A DNA stretch of 13,158 nt from positions 1-13,158 of the forward strand of contig JAHWHN010000057.1 in assembly GCA_019323235.1 (NCBI GenBank), given 5' to 3'. Below the pieces are notes generated by a model. The model was not told the origin of the DNA, ran no database searches, and saw nothing but the letters and a program-made list of their open reading frames with translations. Every line of letters starts with the position of its first letter. The stretch's first letter is position 1. Position numbers and translations under genes: made by a program. Below, piece by piece: positions 6,689 to 10,519 of the stretch. Origin of the DNA: Candidatus Woesearchaeota archaeon. GTDB lineage: Archaea; Nanobdellota; Nanobdellia; Woesearchaeales; JABIAG01.

Positions 6689-6761
6689 AGCCTCCGACGG
6701 GAACTGCACCCGCGACCTTTGGATTACAAGTCCAACGCAATAGCTACTATGCTACGGAGGC
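6689..6761 (-). tRNA. tRNA-Thr (anticodon TGT), with non-canonical elbow
   Basis: The minus strand folds as a cloverleaf: acceptor GCCTCCG with CGGAGGC, a weak D-stem GCA/TGC, anticodon stem TTGGA/TCCAA with loop CTTGTAA (anticodon TGT), variable AGGTC, and T-stem GCGGG/CCCGT. The discriminator is T, common for archaeal tRNA-Thr, and CCA is not encoded. The loops are odd: the D-loop lacks the paired G18G19, and the T-loop is TGCAGTT in place of TTCRANY, so the usual D-loop/T-loop contacts are missing on both sides. The stems and anticodon region are otherwise normal. It is probably functional, but a decaying gene cannot be excluded. Its 5' end is repeated 80 bases upstream. Confidence 0.85.
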
Positions 6762-6765
6762 ATAA
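6749..6765. repeat. 17-base direct repeat, copy inside tRNA-Thr(TGT)
   Basis: ATGCTACGGAGGCATAA covers the first 13 bases of the tRNA (minus strand) plus 4 flanking bases. An identical copy lies exactly 80 bases away at 6829-6845. Confidence 0.9.
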
Positions 6766-6773
6766 ATTATACA

Positions 6774-6840
6774 ACCATAGTGGGTTTTAACCCGCTCAAC
6801 TCGTCAACTAAGTTTGTAGTTGGCGATGATGCTACGGAGG
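6774..6840 (-). pseudogene. Possible tRNA-Thr(TGT) remnant or tRNA-derived leader
   Basis: On the minus strand this begins with GCCTCCGTAGCAT, identical to the first 13 bases of the adjacent tRNA. About 33 bases later comes GCGGG TTAAAA CCCAC, which resembles a decayed T-arm at the expected distance. The middle has become a strong hairpin with arms CGCCAACTA and TAGTTGACG (one G-T pair) and loop CAAACT. There is no 3' acceptor strand, so it cannot form a mature tRNA. The nearest TATA box (6868-6880) is placed to start transcription just before this copy, so the remnant is probably the 5' leader of the functional tRNA transcript. Confidence 0.4.
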
Positions 6841-6845
6841 CATAA
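6829..6845. repeat. 17-base direct repeat, upstream copy
   Basis: This is identical to 6749-6765. The 63 bases between the two copies hold two inverted repeats, including GGGTTTTAACCC near 6782-6793. Confidence 0.9.
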
Positions 6846-6867
6846 TATTTTGATAAAACCCGAAACT

Positions 6868-6880
6868 ATTTATAAAATTT
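6868..6880 (-). promoter_or_regulatory. TATA box driving the tRNA-Thr(TGT) transcript
   Basis: On the minus strand TTTTATAAATAG predicts initiation near 6847, seven bases before the truncated tRNA copy and about 86 bases before the real tRNA. Confidence 0.45.
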
Positions 6881-6885
6881 TCTCA

Positions 6886-6899
6886 TTGTTTATAAACAA
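6886..6899. promoter_or_regulatory. 14-base palindrome next to the tRNA promoter
   Basis: TTGTTTATAAACAA is perfectly self-complementary and lies directly upstream (minus sense) of the TATA box at 6868-6880. It may be a factor site; AT-rich chance is possible. The rest of 6900-6960 shows only a tandem CACTGGT pair at 6934-6947. Confidence 0.3.
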
Positions 6900-6963
6900 A
6901 ATTTGATATTTCTTAGTTTATCAATATTCATGCCACTGGTCACTGGTCAGTTTCTCGAAGAGG

Positions 6964-6972
6964 GTATTTAAA
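6964..6972 (+). promoter_or_regulatory. TATA box for the 49-aa ORF
   Basis: TATTTAAAG is centred near 6968, predicting initiation near 6994 and a leader of about 13 bases that contains GAGGTGAT. TTTCTCGAAGAG (6951-6962) just upstream resembles the palindrome at 4959-4970. Confidence 0.5.
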
Positions 6973-7006
6973 GAAGTAAACTAATTTAGAATATGAGGTG
7001 ATAAAA

Positions 7007-7156
7007 ATGACAAATTGGAAAAAACTAAGATCAACAACAAAAATGATAGAGGACTTAAACAGAAAAATGAAAAGAGCTGTTAACTTCGAAGACCCTTTTG
7101 TAATGGAGGAATCTATGAATTTGCTATCGGCGATAGTTAATGAAACTAGAATATAA
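7007..7156 (+). CDS. Small hypothetical protein, 49 aa
   Basis: This short ORF has unusually good expression signals: a TATA box at 6964-6972 and the Shine-Dalgarno GAGGTGAT at 6995-7002, complementary to the archaeal 16S rRNA tail and four bases before the ATG. The product is basic at the N-terminus (MTNWKKLRSTTKMIEDLNRK) and has an amphipathic C-terminal helix with several methionines (MEESMNLLSAIVNETRI). It has no membrane segment, cysteines or known motif. Helical content and charge fit a small nucleic-acid- or protein-binding factor, but that is only a guess. It is convergent with the 190-aa gene that ends 6 bases further on. Confidence 0.6.
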   Translation: MTNWKKLRSTTKMIEDLNRKMKRAVNFEDPFVMEESMNLLSAIVNETRI

Positions 7157-7161
7157 AAAAA

Positions 7162-7734
7162 TTATTCCATTCCCTTTGCTGGGAAGTAGAATAAGTCAGG
7201 AGTACCTTCGTATTGTCTCAATTCAAGGTATTCTTTAACTGCTTTTTGAAGTTTATATGTTAATTCATACAATTCATCTTCATGTTGTTCAATTTTTACT
7301 CTATACCATTTTTTCTGGAACCACTTTTGAAAATATTTTAAGAACCAATGATTATCCCAGGAACCATTTGCTTCAACTTCTAAATAAGAATTAATTTTAA
7401 TTGTAATTTCACCAATTTGTAATTTATATTTCTTGTCATCTTTAATTACTTCAGTATTCTTAACTCCTAAACCTAAATAATTTATATCTAAATAATATCT
7501 AAAATAACTATTAGTTGGTTTCATACCTGTTTTCCACCAAATGTGATATTCTTTTACCCCTCCTCTATCCTGCTCTGAGTAAAAAACTTCCATGTTCTTT
7601 TCAGTCCAAGGGCCAGATTTTGTAATAAACTTCTTGTCTTCTAACCAGAATTTAATAAACTTGTAAAGATTTTTCAAATGAAATGGATCTTGAAATACTA
7701 CTTCCAATTTACATATTTGTTCTGGCTTACCCAT
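7162..7734 (-). CDS. Hypothetical protein, 190 aa, rich in Trp and Tyr
   Basis: I do not recognise the family. There is no signal peptide or membrane helix. The sequence alternates short beta-like and helical parts with many aromatics: FIKFWLED near residue 30, YHIWWKTGMKPTNSYFRYYLDINY around 60-85, and WDNHWFLKYFQKWFQKKWYRVKIEQ around 125-150. The last 50 residues are a charged helix ending in a short aromatic tail. The single N-terminal Cys8 has no partner. The density of Trp, Tyr and Lys could suit membrane-surface or ligand binding, but no function follows. A TATA box about 27 bases before the ATG supports the start and a leaderless transcript. Confidence 0.75.
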   Translation of the reverse strand: MGKPEQICKLEVVFQDPFHLKNLYKFIKFWLEDKKFITKSGPWTEKNMEVFYSEQDRGGVKEYHIWWKTGMKPTNSYFRYYLDINYLGLGVKNTEVIKDDKKYKLQIGEITIKINSYLEVEANGSWDNHWFLKYFQKWFQKKWYRVKIEQHEDELYELTYKLQKAVKEYLELRQYEGTPDLFYFPAKGME

Positions 7735-7755
7735 AATTAAATTTTTGGTAATATA

Positions 7756-7768
7756 ACTTATATATTTT
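7756..7768 (-). promoter_or_regulatory. TATA box for the 190-aa gene
   Basis: On the minus strand AAAATATATAAGT is centred about 27 bases before the ATG at 7734. Confidence 0.6.
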
Positions 7769-7798
7769 TTGCTTTTATTTTGATTTTTAATTAAAAAA

Positions 7799-7809
7799 GT
7801 TTAAAAATA
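7799..7809 (+). promoter_or_regulatory. TATA box for the zinc ribbon gene and probably tRNA-Thr(CGT)
   Basis: GTTTAAAAATA is centred 26 bases before ATG 7830. With only two bases between the ORF stop and the tRNA, this promoter probably serves both. Confidence 0.55.
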
Positions 7810-7829
7810 CGTATTACTTCTTAGAAACC

Positions 7830-7961
7830 ATGAAATGTAGTAATTGTAATAAAGAAATTAGAAAAACTTTCCTGAATAAGATTATTGGCACAGTTAAGAA
7901 AGATAATGGAAAGGTAAAATATCTTTGTAATGTTTGTCAAAGAATTAGTGATAAAGAATAA
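7830..7961 (+). CDS. Tiny zinc ribbon protein, 43 aa
   Basis: The product has two CxxC knuckles (Cys3-x2-Cys6 and Cys33-x2-Cys36) separated by 26 residues that include the basic loop EIRKTFLNKIIGTVKK. This is the layout of a minimal treble-clef or zinc ribbon that binds one zinc ion, as in small ribosomal or transcription-associated archaeal proteins. I cannot name the family. The start is supported by a TATA box 26 bases upstream, so it is likely leaderless. The stop codon is two bases before tRNA-Thr(CGT), so mRNA and tRNA are probably cut from one transcript. A role in translation or RNA binding is suggested only by size, charge and this neighbour. Confidence 0.75.
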   Translation: MKCSNCNKEIRKTFLNKIIGTVKKDNGKVKYLCNVCQRISDKE

Positions 7962-7963
7962 CT

Positions 7964-8037
7964 GCTTCTGTAGCTTAGCCTGGTATAGCGACTGCTTCGT
8001 AAGCAGTAGACCGAGGGTTCAAATCCCTCCAGAAGCT
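7964..8037 (+). tRNA. tRNA-Thr (anticodon CGT)
   Basis: Clean cloverleaf: acceptor GCTTCTG/CAGAAGC, D-arm with GG in the loop (AGCCTGGTATAGC), anticodon stem ACTGC/GCAGT with loop TTCGTAA (anticodon CGT), variable AGACC, and T-arm GAGGG TTCAAAT CCCTC. The discriminator is T and CCA is not encoded. It reads ACG codons and complements the TGT isoacceptor about 1.2 kb away. Its 3' end, with 27 bases of flank, is repeated 77 bases downstream. Confidence 0.95.
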
Positions 8038-8063
8038 TTCTACTTCTTAGGTATTTGAACATG
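8022..8063 (+). repeat. 42-base direct repeat, copy 1 (tRNA 3' end plus flank)
   Basis: The unit starts at AATCCCTCCAGAAGC inside the T-arm and acceptor of tRNA-Thr(CGT) and ends at TTTGAACATG. It matches 8099-8140 with three mismatches in 42 bases. Confidence 0.92.
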
Positions 8064-8065
8064 CT

Positions 8066-8098
8066 CGAAAATTTTTAATTTTCGGCACCACTCTGTGG
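8066..8098. other. Two hairpins between the tRNA-end repeats
   Basis: The spacer holds CGAAAATT-TTT-AATTTTCG, a perfect 8-bp hairpin, followed by CCAC-TCT-GTGG. The first could act as a terminator or processing signal after the tRNA. The spacer does not align with the tRNA body. Confidence 0.6.
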
Positions 8099-8140
8099 AA
8101 TCCCTCCAGAGGCTTTCAACTTCCTAGGTATTTGAACATG
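8099..8140 (+). repeat. 42-base direct repeat, copy 2 (truncated tRNA-Thr 3' end)
   Basis: This carries the last 15 bases of the tRNA (one change, AGAGGC) and the same 27-base flank with two changes. No acceptor 5' strand or anticodon arm precedes it, so it is a fragment and not a tRNA gene. Confidence 0.9.
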
Positions 8141-8153
8141 AAAATATAGAAAA

Positions 8154-8164
8154 TAATATAAATA
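8154..8164 (+). promoter_or_regulatory. TATA box for the surface protein operon
   Basis: TAATATAAATA is centred 27 bases before ATG 8186 and lies just after the second tRNA-end repeat. Confidence 0.6.
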
Positions 8165-8185
8165 GAACAAATTCTTACTTTTATT

Positions 8186-8743
8186 ATGGATTCAAAAGCT
8201 TTTATGGGATTATTTATTGCCTTTCTTATGTTGGGAGGTATGTTTGGTATTTTTATGAGTGGTAGTCAAGGGACTAGTAAATTTAGATATAATGATTTTA
8301 TTTTCAAATATGATGAGTCAGGAATTTTATATACAGAGTTTAATGATGAACAAGTATTCTTCAGATATTCTCCAAGTAGTGTTAATGGTTCTGACATACC
8401 TCAAGATTTTGTAGATATTGTTAAAAATACAAATAAGATTTACTATACTAGAGATTTAAATGAGAATAGTTTTGTAGAAGTAGAATCTTTAGGATATGAT
8501 TTAGCTCAAAATTTATTTAATACACATGAACTTTACGTACATGTTGGAGTTACAGATAATACTAGTGCTTATTTTGTAGATTGTAGTATGGCAACTTTAG
8601 TTAATCCAGTAATTTATGTTAAACAATCTAACGAATCAAAAGTTACTTATGATAATTATTGTTTAACAGCAGAAGTAAGAGATAATTATGATGTTTATAT
8701 TTTAAGAGATGAATTATTATATAGAATTCTAGGAGTTATTTAA
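8186..8743 (+). CDS. Membrane-anchored surface protein A of a paralogous pair, 185 aa
   Basis: No named family recognised. One N-terminal membrane helix (about residues 6-25) with a glycine-rich end anchors an external domain of about 155 residues. The domain is beta-rich at first (FRYNDFIFKYDESGILYTEFN), then mixed. It has two cysteines, Cys133 (FVDCS) and Cys159 (NYCLT), likely disulfide-bonded, and sequons for N-glycosylation at Asn67, Asn125 and Asn149. The tail (VYILRDELLYRILGVI) closely resembles the end of the next gene product (ATDKLLFELYGIVK), and the Cys spacing matches, so the two are paralogues. The start follows a TATA box by 27 bases. The next gene begins one base after this stop. 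Confidence 0.78.
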   Translation: MDSKAFMGLFIAFLMLGGMFGIFMSGSQGTSKFRYNDFIFKYDESGILYTEFNDEQVFFRYSPSSVNGSDIPQDFVDIVKNTNKIYYTRDLNENSFVEVESLGYDLAQNLFNTHELYVHVGVTDNTSAYFVDCSMATLVNPVIYVKQSNESKVTYDNYCLTAEVRDNYDVYILRDELLYRILGVI

Positions 8744-8744
8744 A

Positions 8745-9329
8745 ATGGAAAATGATAGTCAAAGAAATATAATTATTCTAACAATAGTTATTATTGGTTT
8801 ATTATTCACTTTTGCATATTATTCAAATAATAGAGTAGAAGTAATAGATGATATTAGTACTTATAATGGATTTGAATTTTATGAAGAGAATGGTCTTTGG
8901 ATTACAAATATTAAAGCTAAAGGTGATGTTTATGAAGTAAGTCTTCACTATCATCCAAAAGATGTTGAGAATATTACTACTTCAAAAATTAAGGAATTAT
9001 ATTTTTTAGATAAAACTGCTTTTATTTCAATTGATCCAGAGATGGAACAACAAGCTTATATTGGTGTAGCTGGTTCTGAATTAGGAGCTAATTTGTTTAG
9101 AGTTATGAACACTAAGATTTTTGCATCTTGTACTAAAAATTCTAGTGTTTGTGAAGGAAGATATATTGTTGATTGTAATAATACAAAACTTCCAGTGATT
9201 AAATTTGAAGTTTCTAATGAAACTAAAGTTGTTCAAGAAGACAATTGTATTACAATATATGGACATAATGAAACATTAATTCAAGCAACTGATAAATTAT
9301 TATTTGAATTATATGGAATTGTAAAATAA
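8745..9329 (+). CDS. Membrane-anchored surface protein B of a paralogous pair, 194 aa
   Basis: Second gene of the operon, one base after the previous stop, with AGGAG (8731-8735) nine bases before the ATG. Layout mirrors its neighbour: N-terminal membrane helix (residues 8-26), then an external domain starting with a strand pair (YNGFEFYEENGLWITNIKA). It adds two cysteines (Cys129, Cys136) to the pair shared with protein A (Cys144, Cys168), consistent with two disulfides. Five sequons (Asn76, Asn132, Asn145, Asn158, Asn175) point to a glycosylated external face. The shared ending and the DC...NC spacing indicate duplication followed by divergence. The two may form a heterodimer on the cell surface; function unknown. 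Confidence 0.78.
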   Translation: MENDSQRNIIILTIVIIGLLFTFAYYSNNRVEVIDDISTYNGFEFYEENGLWITNIKAKGDVYEVSLHYHPKDVENITTSKIKELYFLDKTAFISIDPEMEQQAYIGVAGSELGANLFRVMNTKIFASCTKNSSVCEGRYIVDCNNTKLPVIKFEVSNETKVVQEDNCITIYGHNETLIQATDKLLFELYGIVK

Positions 9330-9337
9330 TTCCAAAT

Positions 9338-9721
9338 TTAATCTTTTGGTTGTAAGTCTTCAAATAGTACTTCTTTTATTTTTCCATCATCTACTGTTAC
9401 TATTCTAATACCAACGCCAAGTTTTAATAATGCAGGAAGTAATGCCATATGTTCTTTACCAGAACCAGAAACAAAATTTACTGCAATGTCTGTCCAAGCT
9501 ATTTTACCTTTTAAGTTGTTATAAATAGTTTGAGAAATTTTTTCAATAGGTTCAAAATCATTTATTACTATTAATTTTGTTTTTTCATCTGCTTTAAAAT
9601 TATCTTTTCCAAATTGATTTGTAATTAGATAAACATTATCCCAAGTACCCGTTTGTATTAATTTTATAACTTCAGTCCAAGTACCTTTTCCAGTTGATAA
9701 ACATGCCACTAAATCAGTCAT
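9338..9721 (-). CDS. Small CARF-like (Rossmann-type) protein, 127 aa
   Basis: A single alpha/beta domain. The first strand and loop read LVACLSTGKGTWTEV, followed by a helix and a strand VYLITNQFG, and later IAVNFVSGSGKEHMALLPALLKLGVGIRIVTV (residues 79-110). This order, with a strand ending in a Ser/Gly-rich loop plus Lys and then a helix, matches the CARF ligand-binding core of Csm6, Csx1 and Can1-type proteins, where the loop (often GGTK) contacts cyclic oligoadenylate. No effector domain follows and no CRISPR locus is in view. It could be a stand-alone nucleotide sensor, a ring nuclease-like enzyme or an unrelated Rossmann protein. Start supported by a TATA box 26 bases upstream. Confidence 0.55.
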   Translation of the reverse strand: MTDLVACLSTGKGTWTEVIKLIQTGTWDNVYLITNQFGKDNFKADEKTKLIVINDFEPIEKISQTIYNNLKGKIAWTDIAVNFVSGSGKEHMALLPALLKLGVGIRIVTVDDGKIKEVLFEDLQPKD

Positions 9722-9741
9722 AAATTTGTGATGTTAAATGA

Positions 9742-9752
9742 TTTTATAAGTT
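9742..9752 (-). promoter_or_regulatory. TATA box for the CARF-like gene
   Basis: On the minus strand AACTTATAAAA is centred 26 bases before the ATG at 9721. It is divergent from the promoter of the phosphatase gene. Confidence 0.6.
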
Positions 9753-9769
9753 TTGTCATACAATACTTG

Positions 9770-9796
9770 AAATTATTCTATTTTTTAGATATATTT
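9770..9796 (+). repeat. 27-base direct repeat upstream of the phosphatase gene
   Basis: Starts AAATTATTCTATTTTTTAGA and is identical over 27 bases to 10391-10417. It combines a T-tract with the beginning of the TATA region. Confidence 0.92.
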
Positions 9797-9803
9797 TTAT
9801 ATT
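9793..9803 (+). promoter_or_regulatory. TATA box for the histidine phosphatase gene
   Basis: ATTTTTATATT is centred about 27 bases before ATG 9825 and overlaps the end of the direct repeat. Confidence 0.6.
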
Positions 9804-9824
9804 TCATACCTTTTTTCAAATATT

Positions 9825-10391
9825 ATGAAATTTTATGTTGTTAGACATCCATGGACTGAATCAAATGTAAAAAAGATTACTCAAGGATGGGCAGACTCAC
9901 CATTAATTCCCGAAGGAGTTGAAATGGCTGAGAGATTAGCAAATTTCCTTAAAAATAAGTCAATTTCAAAAATATTTACAAGTGATCTTGGAAGATGTAT
10001 TCAAACTAGTGAAATAATAAATAAAATACTTAAAGTAGACATTTGCAAAATAAAAAAATTAAGGGAACAAAATTTTGGGAAGTTTAATGGGCTTGATAAA
10101 GAAATAATTAAAAAGGAATTCGATGAAACTAACCATTCCGCGATTCCTTCAGATGGCGAAAGTCTTTTGCAAATGAAAGATAGAGTTTTAGGTTATATTA
10201 AAAATGAACTTCCAAGAAAAGAGAATAATGTTTTAATTGTAACTCACACCGGTTGTTTTCAGAGTATTCTTTCCGATGCCTTAAAAATTGATTTAACCTC
10301 AGAAGAATGTCATACTAATCCTTTAACGATTTGTTTATTTGAATTAACTAATAAAAATATAAAATTAATTGAAAGATTTGATATTGATTAA
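9825..10391 (+). CDS. Histidine phosphatase (phosphoglycerate mutase-like) family protein
   Basis: Cytoplasmic, 188 aa, single domain. Catalytic residues of the family are visible: nucleophile His8 in VVRHPWTESN (with Arg7), Arg57 in SDLGRCIQT, acid Glu81 in LREQNFGKFNG, and second His141 in VTHTGCFQ. The usual RHG is RHP, as in several cobC/phosphatase members. Members remove phosphate from small molecules or act as cofactor-dependent mutases; short proteins like this are more often phosphatases (alpha-ribazole phosphate, sugar phosphates), and the substrate cannot be told. The gene is flanked by a 27-base direct repeat, and uses GCG, CCG and CCC codons a little more than aspS, both compatible with insertion as a unit. 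TATA spacing fits a leaderless ATG. Confidence 0.9.
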   Translation: MKFYVVRHPWTESNVKKITQGWADSPLIPEGVEMAERLANFLKNKSISKIFTSDLGRCIQTSEIINKILKVDICKIKKLREQNFGKFNGLDKEIIKKEFDETNHSAIPSDGESLLQMKDRVLGYIKNELPRKENNVLIVTHTGCFQSILSDALKIDLTSEECHTNPLTICLFELTNKNIKLIERFDID

Positions 10392-10417
10392 AATTATTCT
10401 ATTTTTTAGATATATTT
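10391..10417 (+). repeat. 27-base direct repeat upstream of aspS
   Basis: Identical to 9770-9796. It starts on the last base of the phosphatase stop codon; its T-tract may end that transcript while its 3' end leads into the aspS TATA box. Confidence 0.92.
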
Positions 10418-10425
10418 ATAAATAA
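10411..10425 (+). promoter_or_regulatory. TATA box for aspS
   Basis: TATATTTATAAATAA predicts initiation near 10446, giving a leader of about 73 bases, far longer than the near-zero leaders of most neighbours. Confidence 0.55.
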
Positions 10426-10449
10426 TTTACCCATTCTTTTATTAAAATT

Positions 10450-10514
10450 CTGGCATCTGGTATAAGGGTGCTGGCATAAAAAGTGGGGCAACTGTCTATT
10501 GTCTTACACGAGGT
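10450..10514 (+). promoter_or_regulatory. Structured aspS leader with a tRNA-Asp anticodon-arm mimic
   Basis: The leader can form two hairpins. The first (10453-10471) is GCAT, an 11-base loop containing CTGGTATA, then GTGC: a 4-bp stem with a GG-bearing loop, like a D-arm. The second has 9-bp arms GTGGGGCAA (10483-10491) and TTGTCTTAC (10499-10507, three G-U pairs) around the 7-base loop CTGTCTA. The loop puts GTC, the tRNA-Asp anticodon, at positions 34-36, after the conserved U33. The hairpin ends two bases before the Shine-Dalgarno GAGGT (10510-10514), five bases before the ATG. By analogy with E. coli thrS, AspRS bound here could block the ribosome. This is inference from sequence. Confidence 0.5.
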
Positions 10515-10519
10515 TTTAA

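Noticed and set aside
6689..6761. tRNA on the plus strand instead of the minus strand
   Set aside because: The plus strand gives acceptor pairing but no T-arm and no sensible anticodon loop; the minus strand gives CTTGTAA in a 5-bp stem with a 5-bp T-stem.
6766..6845. Split tRNA half or intron-containing tRNA
   Set aside because: The adjacent tRNA is already complete, the break at base 13 is not at a usual split site, and no bulge-helix-bulge motif could be drawn at the junctions.
6821..6850. C/D box sRNA (ATGATGC resembles a C box)
   Set aside because: The C box is imperfect and no D box (CTGA) follows at a suitable distance.
6749..8140. CRISPR array or transposon
   Set aside because: Each repeat occurs only twice, unit sequences differ between loci, and there is no transposase, integrase or regular repeat-spacer pattern.
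3267..9266. Short open frames at 3267-3464, 5649-5831 and 9081-9266
   Set aside because: Each is antisense to a well supported gene (cyclophilin, lipoprotein, surface protein B), Ser/Cys/Ile/Phe-rich, and lacks start signals.
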